From Herbidospora daliensis (lineage in GTDB: Bacteria > Actinomycetota > Actinomycetes > Streptosporangiales > Streptosporangiaceae), in NCBI RefSeq assembly GCF_001570585.1, contig NZ_BBXF01000004.1, positions 62,001 through 126,000 on the forward strand: DNA of 64,000 nucleotides, given 5' to 3'. Below the pieces are notes generated by a model. It made no database searches and was not told where the DNA came from. It was given only the letters and a program-made list of their open reading frames with translations. Made by a program: the position numbers and the translations under genes. Positions 15,697 to 23,001 of the stretch are shown here, in pieces; within the stretch, counting starts at the first letter, position 1; each line of letters begins with the position of its first letter.

Positions 15697-16149
15697 CTAA
15701 GGGTTGGACGCGGTCAACGCGTCGAAGTACTCGAAGATGTCGGAGTCGGCGAGTTCCTCCGTGCTGCGCTCCATCGAAGAGACGCTAGAGCGGCTACGCG
15801 CCCACACCCACGGGGCTTCGTTGTGGGTCATCTGGGAGAGCTGGTTGGCGCTGAAGCCGCCGTAGCTGGCCAGCACCAGATCGACCGATTCGCGCTCGCC
15901 GTCGTCGAGCGTGTCGGGGTTGCCCTGGATGTCGCCGGGTCCGACTTCGAAGCGGCCCCGGTGCTTGCTGTAGAGGGCGGGCGAGACGGGCCCGTTGGCC
16001 CAGGCTTCGAACCGCTCGGGGAACAGGGCTCGCTCCTCCCACGCCAGGTGGTGGCCGTAGGCGTAGTAGCAGAGCTTCTGGAGCTTCATGACGGTCATCG
16101 GGCCGCGCCCGGTCAGGATGTATTCGGCTACGTCCAGGACAGATGCCAT
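15697..16149 (-). CDS. Panacea-domain protein (SocA/GepA-like antitoxin family)
   Basis: A 150-residue protein. The Panacea (DUF4065) pattern is clear: VAEYIL near the start, MKLQKLCYYAYGHHLAW, FPERFEAWANGPVSP, then SANQLSQMTHNEAPWVWAR. Panacea proteins serve as neutralising antitoxins for many unrelated toxins, or as proteolytic adaptors (SocA). Start ATG 16149 is chosen where homology begins; the frame extends upstream without protein-like content. No toxin gene is seen on either side, so it looks like an orphan here or a defence-related adaptor. Confidence 0.8.
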   Translation of the reverse strand: MASVLDVAEYILTGRGPMTVMKLQKLCYYAYGHHLAWEERALFPERFEAWANGPVSPALYSKHRGRFEVGPGDIQGNPDTLDDGERESVDLVLASYGGFSANQLSQMTHNEAPWVWARSRSSVSSMERSTEELADSDIFEYFDALTASNP

Positions 16150-16356
16150 GCAGGTCATTCTCTGGCCACTTGAGCGGCGAGGCGGGGGGCGTTCGTCATT
16201 CCTGGGCCGGGTCGGCAAGTGATCATGCTGTAGTGAGAGCGCTGATATTATCGACCGTTCTGCCACACCACGTCTGACCTGTGGAATCACCGCGATTCCT
16301 GGCGTCACAGGCCCGCCCGATGTATCTGAACGGGCACCCCGCCGCCTCCTACAGGC

Positions 16357-16500
16357 ATGGACATCAACCCGCTCGCCGCCCTACCCGCCAAGCTGCTCGA
16401 CGACATGTCGCCCGGGGAGCGCCTCGCCTACCTGGCCGCGCTGGACGAGGAGCCCCCGCCGCCGCCGTGGTGGGCCGCCTGGCTACTATCGAACACATGA
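16357..16500 (+). CDS. 47-residue hypothetical protein
   Basis: The frame MDINPLAALPAKLLDDMSPG ends in a Pro run and a Trp-rich tail (WWAAWLLSNT), with a TGA that overlaps the ATG of the next frame by four bases. Codon third positions are almost all G or C, supporting translation. Function is unknown; it probably belongs to a two-gene unit with 16497-16753. Confidence 0.45.
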   Translation: MDINPLAALPAKLLDDMSPGERLAYLAALDEEPPPPPWWAAWLLSNT

Positions 16501-16753
16501 GCGATCCGCCGATGGACGGCCCCATGGCCCGACGCAAGATCGGCGGGTTCCCAGGCTCATCGCCTGGGAACGCCGCCCCGACGGCTGGTACGCCATCTAC
16601 CCCCACGTCACCCTCATCCACTCCGCCAACCCGTTCGTCGTCGACGTCCGCGCCATCCCCGCCGACGAGATCGAACAGCTGCCCGGCGTCGACTACACGA
16701 GCGTGCCCCGCCGCGACGCCCGGACAGCGGAACGCCCCGCCACCAACAGGTGA
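16497..16753 (+). pseudogene. small protein gene with apparent single-base frameshift
   Basis: Translation from ATG 16497 reads MSDPPMDGPMARRKIGGF, then turns into a low-complexity Ser/Thr/Pro frame. In the shifted frame, from about 16550, the sequence is protein-like (RLIAWERRPDGWYAIYPHV ... FVVDVRAIPADEIEQLPGV) to TGA 16751-16753. One missing base near the TTCCC at 16549-16553 would restore an ~86-residue protein. Either the gene is broken, there is a sequencing error, or a recoding event occurs. The family is unknown. Confidence 0.45.
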
Positions 16754-16777
16754 CGGGGCGGTTCAGCGCGATTCCAT

Positions 16778-16999
16778 TCAGGCTCGCGTCACTTGGCCGG
16801 CACCGTTGCACGGACCGCAGACGCGCCGGTTCTCCGGCTTGCCGCTGTGGTCAGACTTGACCAACCCGGCACCGTTACAGCCCTTGCAGGTGACCCGCAC
16901 CTCAGGCGCCGGCGCGGGAGGCGCCGACGCCGCCTTCCGGTCGGCGGTCCTGCGAGCCGCCGTCCGCACAGCCTTGGCGGTGGCCTTCTTCCCGCTCAT
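16778..16999 (-). CDS. small basic protein with two CxxCxGxG zinc motifs
   Basis: A 73-residue protein starting MSGKKATAKA. After a Lys/Arg/Ala-rich stretch it carries CKGCNGAGLV and CGPCNGAGQV, two copies of the DnaJ-type CxxCxGxG repeat, enough for one zinc site. There is no J domain. Such mini-zinc proteins are frequent on actinomycete plasmids and phages, where they may bind nucleic acid or partner proteins. Its start overlaps the stop of the next gene upstream (ATGA). Confidence 0.65.
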   Translation of the reverse strand: MSGKKATAKAVRTAARRTADRKAASAPPAPAPEVRVTCKGCNGAGLVKSDHSGKPENRRVCGPCNGAGQVTRA

Positions 17000-17130
17000 C
17001 GGTCCAGCGCCTTCATGTCCGTCGGGCAGAGCTTCGACGGCAGGCCATCGACGGTCTGGCACCCGCACGGCCGGGTGACGGTCGTCGGCGGAGGCGTCTT
17101 CTTCTTGAGCAGGTCGGTGATCTTGCCCAT
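16996..17130 (-). CDS. 44-residue Cys-containing small protein
   Basis: The frame MGKITDLLKKKTPPPTTVTR continues with PCGCQTVDGLPSKLC and ends overlapping the ATG of the CxxCxGxG gene by four bases. GGAGATCACG precedes the ATG at 17130, a good ribosome site. C-x-C plus a third Cys could bind metal. Coupled expression with the neighbouring zinc protein is likely. No function is known. Confidence 0.6.
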   Translation of the reverse strand: MGKITDLLKKKTPPPTTVTRPCGCQTVDGLPSKLCPTDMKALDR

Positions 17131-17206
17131 CGTGATCTCCTACTGGGTTCTGGGGCTGGCTGCCCCGGACACCCCGCCCGGTCAGGTCGGGCGAGGATCC
17201 GCAGCG

Positions 17207-17791
17207 TCAGCCCAGCAGATAGCGCAGCGTCGCGACGTGAGCCGGGAACACGACCCCGCCCACGTCGGCGAGCTTGCCGACCAGCTGCTCGAACGTGTCG
17301 GCCGGCACCCACGCCACCGCAGCGGCGTCGTCGCCCGCCGTCACCACGGGCAGCTCCTCGACGACGCCGAGGTCGAACACGGCCAGCGACGACACGACCC
17401 ACGCCGCCTGGCCGGCACGCGGGTCGTCCATGTACTGCGGCTCGTCGACCTGGCAGGGATGCCCCGACAGGTCCAGCGCCGTCTCTTCGAGCAGCTCTCG
17501 GCGGGCGGCCGCCTCGGGCGTCTCGCCCGGGTCGAGCATCCCGCCGGGGATCGCCCAGCCGTGGCCGTCGCCGCGCAGCACCAGCAGCACATGCCGAACT
17601 CCGTCGACCCACGCCATGACGAGCGCGTCGGCGGCCTGCTGCTCGCCCCACACCCACAGGTCGCCGCGCCCCTCGGGCAGGTCGGGCCGGGCCGGGTTGA
17701 CGGGCAGGCCGTCGATCACCTCGTAGGGGATCGCGGCACGGGCCTGGCGGGAGGGCCAGTCGATGCCGTCGAGCACCTCCGGGCCGGTCAT
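17207..17791 (-). CDS. NUDIX hydrolase
   Basis: A 194-residue NUDIX enzyme. The signature runs GGMLDPGETPEAAARRELLEE, matching G-x5-E-x7-REUxEE with the metal-binding Glu residues. The preceding IPGG and VMAWVDGVRHVLLVLRGDG strand pattern resembles ADP-ribose or nucleotide pyrophosphatases. NUDIX genes are common in actinomycete conjugative elements (AICEs), where a signalling role has been suggested. It overlaps the upstream small gene by ATGA, so it belongs to the minus-strand cluster near the translocase. Confidence 0.88.
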   Translation of the reverse strand: MTGPEVLDGIDWPSRQARAAIPYEVIDGLPVNPARPDLPEGRGDLWVWGEQQAADALVMAWVDGVRHVLLVLRGDGHGWAIPGGMLDPGETPEAAARRELLEETALDLSGHPCQVDEPQYMDDPRAGQAAWVVSSLAVFDLGVVEELPVVTAGDDAAAVAWVPADTFEQLVGKLADVGGVVFPAHVATLRYLLG

Positions 17792-18018
17792 CGCTGCCGC
17801 CCGAAGAACGTCTGGGTGACGCCGCCGTGGATCTCGTCAGCCTGACGGCCGACCGTCGAGTTGCCGGTGACGACGTTCTTCGCCTTGCCGGTGCCGCCGC
17901 TGGCCGCCTTCTCGGCTTCGCGCTTCTGCCGCTCGTTGTCGATCTGCTGCCGCGACTTGTCCAGCACGCGCCCGACCATGATCGGGGTGTCGTCGCCGCT
18001 GACTTCGTTCGTCGCCAT
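17788..18018 (-). CDS. 76-residue hypothetical protein
   Basis: A hydrophilic protein with a central helix (VLDKSRQQIDNERQKREAEKAA) and a Gly/Asn-rich second half. It overlaps the NUDIX gene start (ATGA) and is preceded by GAAGGAGCG before ATG 18018. Upstream lies the repeat-bearing gap behind the translocase gene. It resembles no enzyme; it may be an AICE accessory or a DNA/RNA-binding adaptor. Confidence 0.6.
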   Translation of the reverse strand: MATNEVSGDDTPIMVGRVLDKSRQQIDNERQKREAEKAASGGTGKAKNVVTGNSTVGRQADEIHGGVTQTFFGRQR

Positions 18019-18111
18019 GACGCTCCTTCGGTTCGTTCCGGATGGCGTGGAGCGAGGTGCTCCGGACGCGCGCGTTGGCCACCAGCGCGCGTCCGCAGCG
18101 CCCGCTCTGAG

Positions 18112-18221
18112 GGGTTAGCGCGGGCGGTAACCGGGTTAGTGATCTCACCTCGGGGCTAACCCGAGGGATAGTCGTTCTGACCTGCGAAAACAGGCGGGGT
18201 TAGCTGGGTTAAGCGGGTTAG
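18112..18221. repeat. cluster of six GGGTTAG-type repeats (candidate clt / transfer locus)
   Basis: Copies of GGGTTAG lie at 18112-18118, 18133-18139, 18197-18203 and 18215-18221. There is one inverted copy (GCTAACCC, 18155-18162) and one variant GGGTTAAGC (18206-18214). The gap 18019-18274 holds no gene and lies just past the translocase stop. In Streptomyces plasmids and AICEs, TraB-type translocases bind short tandem repeats at the clt locus, usually near traB. A clt role is therefore plausible; iterons of a replication origin are the alternative. Confidence 0.6.
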
Positions 18222-18274
18222 ATCGAGGCCTCGCGACGGCCCCAGAGCGCGGTTTCGCGGACCGCGCCGGCACC

Positions 18275-20401
18275 TCACCCGTCGGCTTCCAGCCGGGCCC
18301 GCGCCTGCCGGAGATCGGCCGGGTCGAGCCGGAGAACGTTCTTCGCATTCGTCGTCCGCACCCCGTACTCGCGGCTCAGGACGTCTCGCAGTGAGCTGCC
18401 GGTCATGGTCTGATAAGGCGGCCAGTCGGGAGCCAACCGCCGCAACATCCCCGGCAGGTCGGCCACCCGGACGCGCTCGGCGCCGAGGACCTCATCGAGG
18501 TCGGCCAGCAGGTCTCGCCCGCCGGAGCTCGCCCCGGGCCCGTGCTGCTGCTGGAGCCGCATCGCCCGCTCGACGACCGCGCCGGCCTCCTGCTGGTTCA
18601 CGTAGTAGCCGCGCAGCAGGCCGGGCTTCGGCTCAAAGCCGCGGGCCATGAACTTGCCGACGTCGCCAGGGCCTTCCTCGGTGGCGGGCTCCAGGCCCAC
18701 TGCGGAGATGCCGGCCCGGTAGCTGCCGGTGCCGAGCACGGCGTCGTTGCTGGTCTGGTCGCCGATCGCGAAGCACGCCTTACAGCTGCAGACGGCCATC
18801 AGCTTGCGGGGCAGCGAGTCCGATGACGCCTCGGGGGTGGCGAGGATGAGCGTGATCGCATACTTCCGGGCCGCGTTCAGCAGCTTCACCGAGGTGTCGA
18901 TGGCCCGGCCGCCGAGCTTGTCGTGCAGGTAGAGCGCCTGGCATTCGTCGACCACTGCGACGCGGGGACGGAGCCGCGCGTCGACCTCGGCGACGCTCCG
19001 GGTCGCCATGCGGATCCCGTGGTCGCGCAGCGCCTGGCCGCGCACCGTGAGATCGGCGTAGAGGTCGTCCATGGTGTCCATGCAGGCCTCGACCACGTCG
19101 TCGCCGGGCCCCGACATGAGCGTCCGCAGCCGGGGCCGCATGGGGTCGTAGTCCGCGTTGTCCGCCATCACGAACACGTCGATGTCGACGAGCGGATCGA
19201 GCATCGCCCCGAGCAACAGGTTGATGATCAGCGACGATTTGCCGCTGCCCATGATCCCGGCCAGCGCGTAGTTCGCCTGGAATAGCCGCCCGGTGATCGG
19301 CTTACCGCGCAGGTTCACCGCGACCGGGACGCCCCGGAAGTAGTCGGCCTGGCCGGCCTTCAGCAGCGGCCACTCCGGCACCGGCCCGGACAGGGAGCCC
19401 TGGTCGGCGACCCACAGGTCCAGCACGCCCGGGGCGTCGCGCGGCTCGGTCGGCCACACCTCCACGGGGAAGCGCAGCAGGTTGTGGGCCAGGACCTTCT
19501 TCTTCTCGGTGATCATCTCGACGGTGACGCCCGGCGGCAGCACCAGCTGCGTCCGATAGCCCTCACCGTCCCGCTGCGTCGGCAACGGGATCCTCGGCCG
19601 CCAGCCGTCCTTCGCGGCCTTGTTCAGCGGCGCCAGCCCCAGATTCTTCAGCGCCGCCAGGATCGCCCCTTCGTCCGGGATCGGGCCCCGGTCCTCGACC
19701 GGCTCCAACGGCTCGACCAGCCACGTCGGCGTACCCGGCTGCCGCCGACCTTCCCGATACAAGGCGATCACCAGCACCACCGGCGCCAGGGCGACTCCCG
19801 CCCACCAGGCGATCTCCACCAGCACGACGACCGCCCGGATCACCCACCCGGCCCACCGCCACGGCGCGGCCGGATCGCCCGCACCCGCCATGACCAGCAC
19901 CCCCGACAGCACCGACAGCAGTGCGGGCACGCCGATCAGCACGCAGAGCACGACGCCGACCGCCACCTTGACCCGGCCCAGCACCTTCTGAGGCAGATCC
20001 ATCGACCGGGAGTGTCTGTCCCGGGCCGCCGCCTGCTGGCGATCCCACCAGGCGTCCAGCCGCTCCAGGTCACCGGCGGCCTCCGCGCCGCGGATCTGCC
20101 GCTTGGCGACCCCGCTGCTGCGTCCAGTCCAGGCCCGTACCCACCATGAGTGCGCGCCCAGCCCGACGGTCCACGCAAACTCCAGCAGCCGGCGGGACAT
20201 TGATGCCGGGCGCACGACCTGGCCAACGATCCGCTCGGGCAGGCGCGACGGCTCCTCGGGCGTCTCCTGCTCGTCGACGAGCTCGCCGTCGATGACGTCG
20301 GGCTCCAGGTCGGTGCCGTGGTCGTGCGGCAGCAGCACGGGCAGCTCGGGGGCGTCCTCGGGTTCGCGGACGGGCTGAAGGTGAGGGTGCTCTCGCCTCA
20401 C
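18275..20401 (-). CDS. FtsK/SpoIIIE-type DNA translocase, TraB-like conjugation protein
   Basis: A 708-residue membrane ATPase. GGGAGG sits eight bases before GTG 20401, which overlaps the previous stop (GTGA); longer upstream reading is out-of-frame noise. An acidic N-terminus is followed by membrane segments at ~143-172 and ~183-215. Then comes the motor with Walker A GIMGSGKSS (382-390) and Walker B VAVVDEC (481-487), and a helical C-terminal ~60 residues that may bind DNA. TraB proteins move double-stranded plasmid DNA between mycelia as hexamers. Neighbouring Spd-like and DUF2637 genes support conjugation rather than cell division. Confidence 0.85.
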   Translation of the reverse strand: MRREHPHLQPVREPEDAPELPVLLPHDHGTDLEPDVIDGELVDEQETPEEPSRLPERIVGQVVRPASMSRRLLEFAWTVGLGAHSWWVRAWTGRSSGVAKRQIRGAEAAGDLERLDAWWDRQQAAARDRHSRSMDLPQKVLGRVKVAVGVVLCVLIGVPALLSVLSGVLVMAGAGDPAAPWRWAGWVIRAVVVLVEIAWWAGVALAPVVLVIALYREGRRQPGTPTWLVEPLEPVEDRGPIPDEGAILAALKNLGLAPLNKAAKDGWRPRIPLPTQRDGEGYRTQLVLPPGVTVEMITEKKKVLAHNLLRFPVEVWPTEPRDAPGVLDLWVADQGSLSGPVPEWPLLKAGQADYFRGVPVAVNLRGKPITGRLFQANYALAGIMGSGKSSLIINLLLGAMLDPLVDIDVFVMADNADYDPMRPRLRTLMSGPGDDVVEACMDTMDDLYADLTVRGQALRDHGIRMATRSVAEVDARLRPRVAVVDECQALYLHDKLGGRAIDTSVKLLNAARKYAITLILATPEASSDSLPRKLMAVCSCKACFAIGDQTSNDAVLGTGSYRAGISAVGLEPATEEGPGDVGKFMARGFEPKPGLLRGYYVNQQEAGAVVERAMRLQQQHGPGASSGGRDLLADLDEVLGAERVRVADLPGMLRRLAPDWPPYQTMTGSSLRDVLSREYGVRTTNAKNVLRLDPADLRQARARLEADG

Positions 20402-20682
20402 GCCCCCACCTCCCGGGCTACAGCCAGCCCGGCCAGGCCGACGCCGACCAGCCCGACCGCGTACGCCGCGGCGTAGACGGCCCGGCCGGTCCCGGCGCCC
20501 ACGCTGGCGAGCACCAGCAGTACGACCACGGTCACCGCCCACACGGTCCGGCCGGCGCACCGCGCCCACCCCGTACCGCGCACCGCGGCGGCGAGCTGGC
20601 GGCCGGTGCGGGCCGACGCGGTGGCCGGGCGGGCGGATAGAAGGATCAGCGCGGCGAGGAGGACGAGCAAGTTGGCGATCAC
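20398..20682 (-). CDS. Spd-like small membrane protein
   Basis: A 94-residue protein from GTG 20682, overlapping the DUF2637 stop by GTGA, and itself overlapping the translocase start. It has three hydrophobic helices: IANLLVLLAALILLSA, VWAVTVVVLLVLASVGAG and VYAAAYAVGLVGVGLAGLAV. In AICEs and Streptomyces plasmids small multi-pass Spd proteins beside traB help intramycelial plasmid spread. That role fits the context, but the sequence offers no more specific motif. Confidence 0.65.
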   Translation of the reverse strand: MIANLLVLLAALILLSARPATASARTGRQLAAAVRGTGWARCAGRTVWAVTVVVLLVLASVGAGTGRAVYAAAYAVGLVGVGLAGLAVAREVGA

Positions 20683-21578
20683 GGCGCCTCCGATCCGTTG
20701 ACGGAGCCGACCGGGACGAGGACACCCTGAAGAGGGGCCTCCGGGGCGTTCGCGGCGGCGAGCTCGGCGTCGACGTCCGCCTGGATCTGCTCTGCCTCCC
20801 GCTCGGTGATTCCCCACTGGGTCGCCAGGCTTCTTCGCCCGATCTTCCGGTGGCCCGGCTGGCGGCTCTCCTCGTAGGCCCAGCGGGCGCCGTCGTACCG
20901 GTCGCGGGCGATGATGCGTACCTCGCGCTCGACCTCGACGGTGACCGGGCGGTCGCGGTACACGACCTTCTCGACGGGCTCGGGCACGGGCGGCGGGGTG
21001 GCGTGCCGCATGGTGCGGATGAGCCACATCAGCAGCTCGTAGGCGATAACCAGCGCCACCGCAGAAGCGGCGCTGACCAGCGCGCCTTGCCACCCGAAGG
21101 CGAACCCGTGTGCCGCGTTGCCGGTGATGGTGGCGGCGATGCCGAGCCACAGGGCGAGCCGTGCGAGGGCCGGTACAGCCAGGCCCGCGCGGGCGCAGTA
21201 CATCATGATCAGCGAGGCGACGATGATAAGCCCGTCGACCGTCAGCGGGAACAGGCGTGCCGTGTGTGGCGGCTCGCCGTAGGCGATGGCGAGGTCGTAC
21301 AGGTGCTGGTACGAGACGAAGAACGCGACCCCCGCCAGGGTGATCACCAAAGCGAGCGTCGCCCACCGGATCGCGGGGGACGCGACCGCCATTTCGCCGG
21401 TGCTGGCGAGTCGGGACGGGGCGGCGGTGACGCGGGCTCGGCGGGCGCGGATCGCGGCCGCGATGCGGGGGGCGAGCGCCAGTCCGACGATCAGGAGGAT
21501 CGCGGCGACGATGACCGCCGGGAGCGGCACGCCGAAGGGGACTGGCGCCGTGATGGCGGCGGCCTCAATATGTGTCAT
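20679..21578 (-). CDS. DUF2637 membrane protein (AICE spread/transfer gene)
   Basis: A 299-residue protein. One N-terminal membrane helix (residues ~17-38) is followed by four closely packed helices (~70-190) that include FVSYQHLYDLAIAYGE and the DUF2637 core FPLTVDGLIIVASLIM. The soluble C-terminal half has charged VEREVRI and an HTH-like block (SLATQWGITEREAEQIQADV). DUF2637 proteins are hallmarks of actinomycete conjugative elements and linear plasmids. It is translationally coupled to the Spd-like gene and lies behind a strong hairpin. Confidence 0.82.
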   Translation of the reverse strand: MTHIEAAAITAPVPFGVPLPAVIVAAILLIVGLALAPRIAAAIRARRARVTAAPSRLASTGEMAVASPAIRWATLALVITLAGVAFFVSYQHLYDLAIAYGEPPHTARLFPLTVDGLIIVASLIMMYCARAGLAVPALARLALWLGIAATITGNAAHGFAFGWQGALVSAASAVALVIAYELLMWLIRTMRHATPPPVPEPVEKVVYRDRPVTVEVEREVRIIARDRYDGARWAYEESRQPGHRKIGRRSLATQWGITEREAEQIQADVDAELAAANAPEAPLQGVLVPVGSVNGSEAP

Positions 21579-21617
21579 CGAGCATCCCTGCTGAGTAGGG
21601 GTGTGGTCCTTGGGGCC

Positions 21618-21655
21618 CGGCCCCGTCTGGCGCTTCGATCGCTCAGACGGGGCCG
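21618..21655 (-). terminator. intercistronic 12-bp hairpin before the DUF2637 gene
   Basis: CGGCCCCGTCTG (21618-21629) pairs perfectly with CAGACGGGGCCG (21644-21655) around a 14-base loop. It lies between the stop of the 66-residue membrane gene and the DUF2637 start. No U-run follows, so it may attenuate transcription or protect mRNA rather than end it. Confidence 0.6.
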
Positions 21656-21663
21656 TCGTACGT

Positions 21664-21864
21664 TCAGGCGGTGCGCTTGCGGGGCCGGTTCCTGTCGAGC
21701 CACCGGAGGGCGAGCACCGCGGCGGTGAGCGCGGCGACGGCGTAGATGCGCCAGGCCCACGTGTCGCTCATGGCGAACCCGGCCGTGGCGGCGACCGTGA
21801 GGAGGGTGGAGGCGGCGACGGTGAGCCGCCAAGCGGTCGGGGGGAGGCGGCGTACGTGGTCCAT
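21664..21864 (-). CDS. 66-residue membrane protein
   Basis: Start ATG 21864 has GGAGACC upstream. Two hydrophobic helices (TVAASTLLTVAATAGFAM and IYAVAALTAAVLAL) are followed by a basic tail (RWLDRNRPRKRTA). It sits between two strong hairpins in the transfer operon. Small two-helix proteins of this sort accompany AICE transfer genes; the function is unknown. Confidence 0.65.
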   Translation of the reverse strand: MDHVRRLPPTAWRLTVAASTLLTVAATAGFAMSDTWAWRIYAVAALTAAVLALRWLDRNRPRKRTA

Positions 21865-21891
21865 GTCGGTCTCCTGGTTGAGGTTGTTGGT

Positions 21892-21932
21892 GGGGTCCGG
21901 TCTCCGCTCTCCCAAGACAGAGACCGGACCCC
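21892..21932 (-). terminator. intercistronic 13-bp hairpin
   Basis: GGGGTCCGGTCTC (21892-21904) pairs perfectly with GAGACCGGACCCC (21920-21932), loop 15 bases. It stands between the 81-residue gene and the 66-residue membrane gene. With the similar hairpin at 21618-21655 it may set stepwise expression along the operon. Confidence 0.62.
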
Positions 21933-21962
21933 GGCCTGCCTCCGCGACGGGGGCCACGCGGT

Positions 21963-22208
21963 TCAGGGGAGGGCGGCGACGCAGGCCATGCAGGCGTTCT
22001 CCACGCCCGGGTGCCACGTCTTCGGGTACGAGATGTGGTCCACGAGGACCTGCACACCGCACAGCGAGTCGGGCTTGAAGGCGGCGGTGATGTCGGCGGA
22101 GTGCTGGGCGTTCCTGATGGCGTTCCTGAACTCGGTCTCCGACGCGGCATGCGCTAGGAGCGGCTGCTGGCCCACCATCACGGCCTGCACGTAGCGGGTG
22201 CCCGTCAC
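21963..22208 (-). CDS. 81-residue hypothetical protein of the transfer operon
   Basis: The frame from GTG 22208 overlaps the previous stop by GTGA. The protein reads VTGTRYVQAVMVGQQPLLAH at the start and ends with a Cys-bearing helix (ENACMACVAALP). It is small, mixed alpha/beta, with three Cys in total. The tight coupling supports translation. No family is recognised. Confidence 0.6.
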   Translation of the reverse strand: MTGTRYVQAVMVGQQPLLAHAASETEFRNAIRNAQHSADITAAFKPDSLCGVQVLVDHISYPKTWHPGVENACMACVAALP

Positions 22209-22525
22209 CGCGCTCGCCCGGCCAGCAGGTCGGCCCACAGGAGGGCGACCTCGGGTTCGGGCGCGGGCGCCGTCTCCTTCAGGCGGTCGGTGCGTGTGCC
22301 GGTGCTGGTGCGCCACCGGATCCGCAGCAGCGGCTCGCCGGTGTCGTGGGAGGCGCACAGCTCGTACTCCGTGCCGTCGGCGGGAGAGGCGGTGTCGACG
22401 ACGCGCACCTCGGCGGACAGGTCCGCCTTGCGCCAGTCGAGCTCGCTGGCGTCGGGGCGGGGCGGCTGGATAGGCGGCCGGCTGGTCGCGATCGGGCTGC
22501 GGCCGAACGTGCGGCGAGTGGTCAT
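22205..22525 (-). CDS. 106-residue hypothetical protein of the transfer operon
   Basis: A basic N-terminus (MTTRRTFGRSPIATSRPPIQ) precedes a beta-rich acidic domain (ADLSAEVRVVDTASPADGTEY, LLRIRWRTSTG) and a C-terminal helix. It is coupled by short overlaps on both sides. Function is unknown; it is part of a five-gene run leading into the membrane and translocase genes. Confidence 0.6.
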   Translation of the reverse strand: MTTRRTFGRSPIATSRPPIQPPRPDASELDWRKADLSAEVRVVDTASPADGTEYELCASHDTGEPLLRIRWRTSTGTRTDRLKETAPAPEPEVALLWADLLAGRAR

Positions 22526-22917
22526 CGCGACCTCACCGCGAGCACCTCGGGCCCGATCTCAACCCACGCAAGGTGCTCCGAGCCGGTCGTCTGGGCCCCG
22601 AAACCACGCACTTTCCGCGACACGTCGTCCCACACCGCGGGACCGGGCCGGGTCGGCCGGCCAGCCGGGTCGCGGACCTCGACGCGCAGCTGGCCACCGT
22701 CGAGCATCTGCGCGCGGACGGAGATCTGGTCGCGCTCGTGGGTGTGCCGGGCGGCCGATGCGACGAGGGCGTAGACGACTTCGGCGGCCCGGTCGGCGAG
22801 GTCGGGCTGCTCGTGCTCGGCGATCGTCCGGATCCACTGGGCGGCCTGGCGGGGGGCGGCGTCGGTCCCGGGGAGCGTCTGGTTGTAGGAGGCCAGTGCG
22901 GCGGGTGGTTCACTCAC
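22522..22917 (-). CDS. HATPase-like protein with degenerate N-box, first gene of the transfer operon
   Basis: A 131-residue protein starting at GTG 22917. It resembles the anti-sigma/histidine-kinase ATPase fold: a helix reading AAEVVYALVASAARHT in place of the usual N-box, then LRVEVRDPAGRP for the D-box. The N-box Asn is not evident, so nucleotide binding is doubtful. Such proteins often head AICE transfer operons. It is divergent from the GntR gene across two operator copies at 22929-22984, implying repression by that regulator. Confidence 0.6.
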   Translation of the reverse strand: MSEPPAALASYNQTLPGTDAAPRQAAQWIRTIAEHEQPDLADRAAEVVYALVASAARHTHERDQISVRAQMLDGGQLRVEVRDPAGRPTRPGPAVWDDVSRKVRGFGAQTTGSEHLAWVEIGPEVLAVRSR

Positions 22918-22928
22918 AGGGGATACCA

Positions 22929-22984
22929 ACCTTAGGCGTAAGGCTTGTCTGCATTGGGGCAAGCTTGCAACCTTAGGGGTAAGC
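22929..22984. promoter_or_regulatory. two operator copies between transfer operon and GntR gene
   Basis: ACCTTAGGCGTAAGG (22929-22943) and ACCTTAGGGGTAAGC (22970-22984) are near-identical direct copies, each with partial dyad symmetry (CCTTA...TAAGG), spaced 41 bp, about four helical turns. They lie between divergent starts at 22917 and 23002, as expected for a KorSA-type GntR repressor controlling both directions. Confidence 0.72.
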
Positions 22985-23001
22985 ACGTCAAGCTATGGCG
23001 T

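Noticed and set aside
16281-17078. A 265-codon plus-strand frame
   Set aside because: It crosses small real genes on both strands and has low-complexity Ser/Thr/Pro content.
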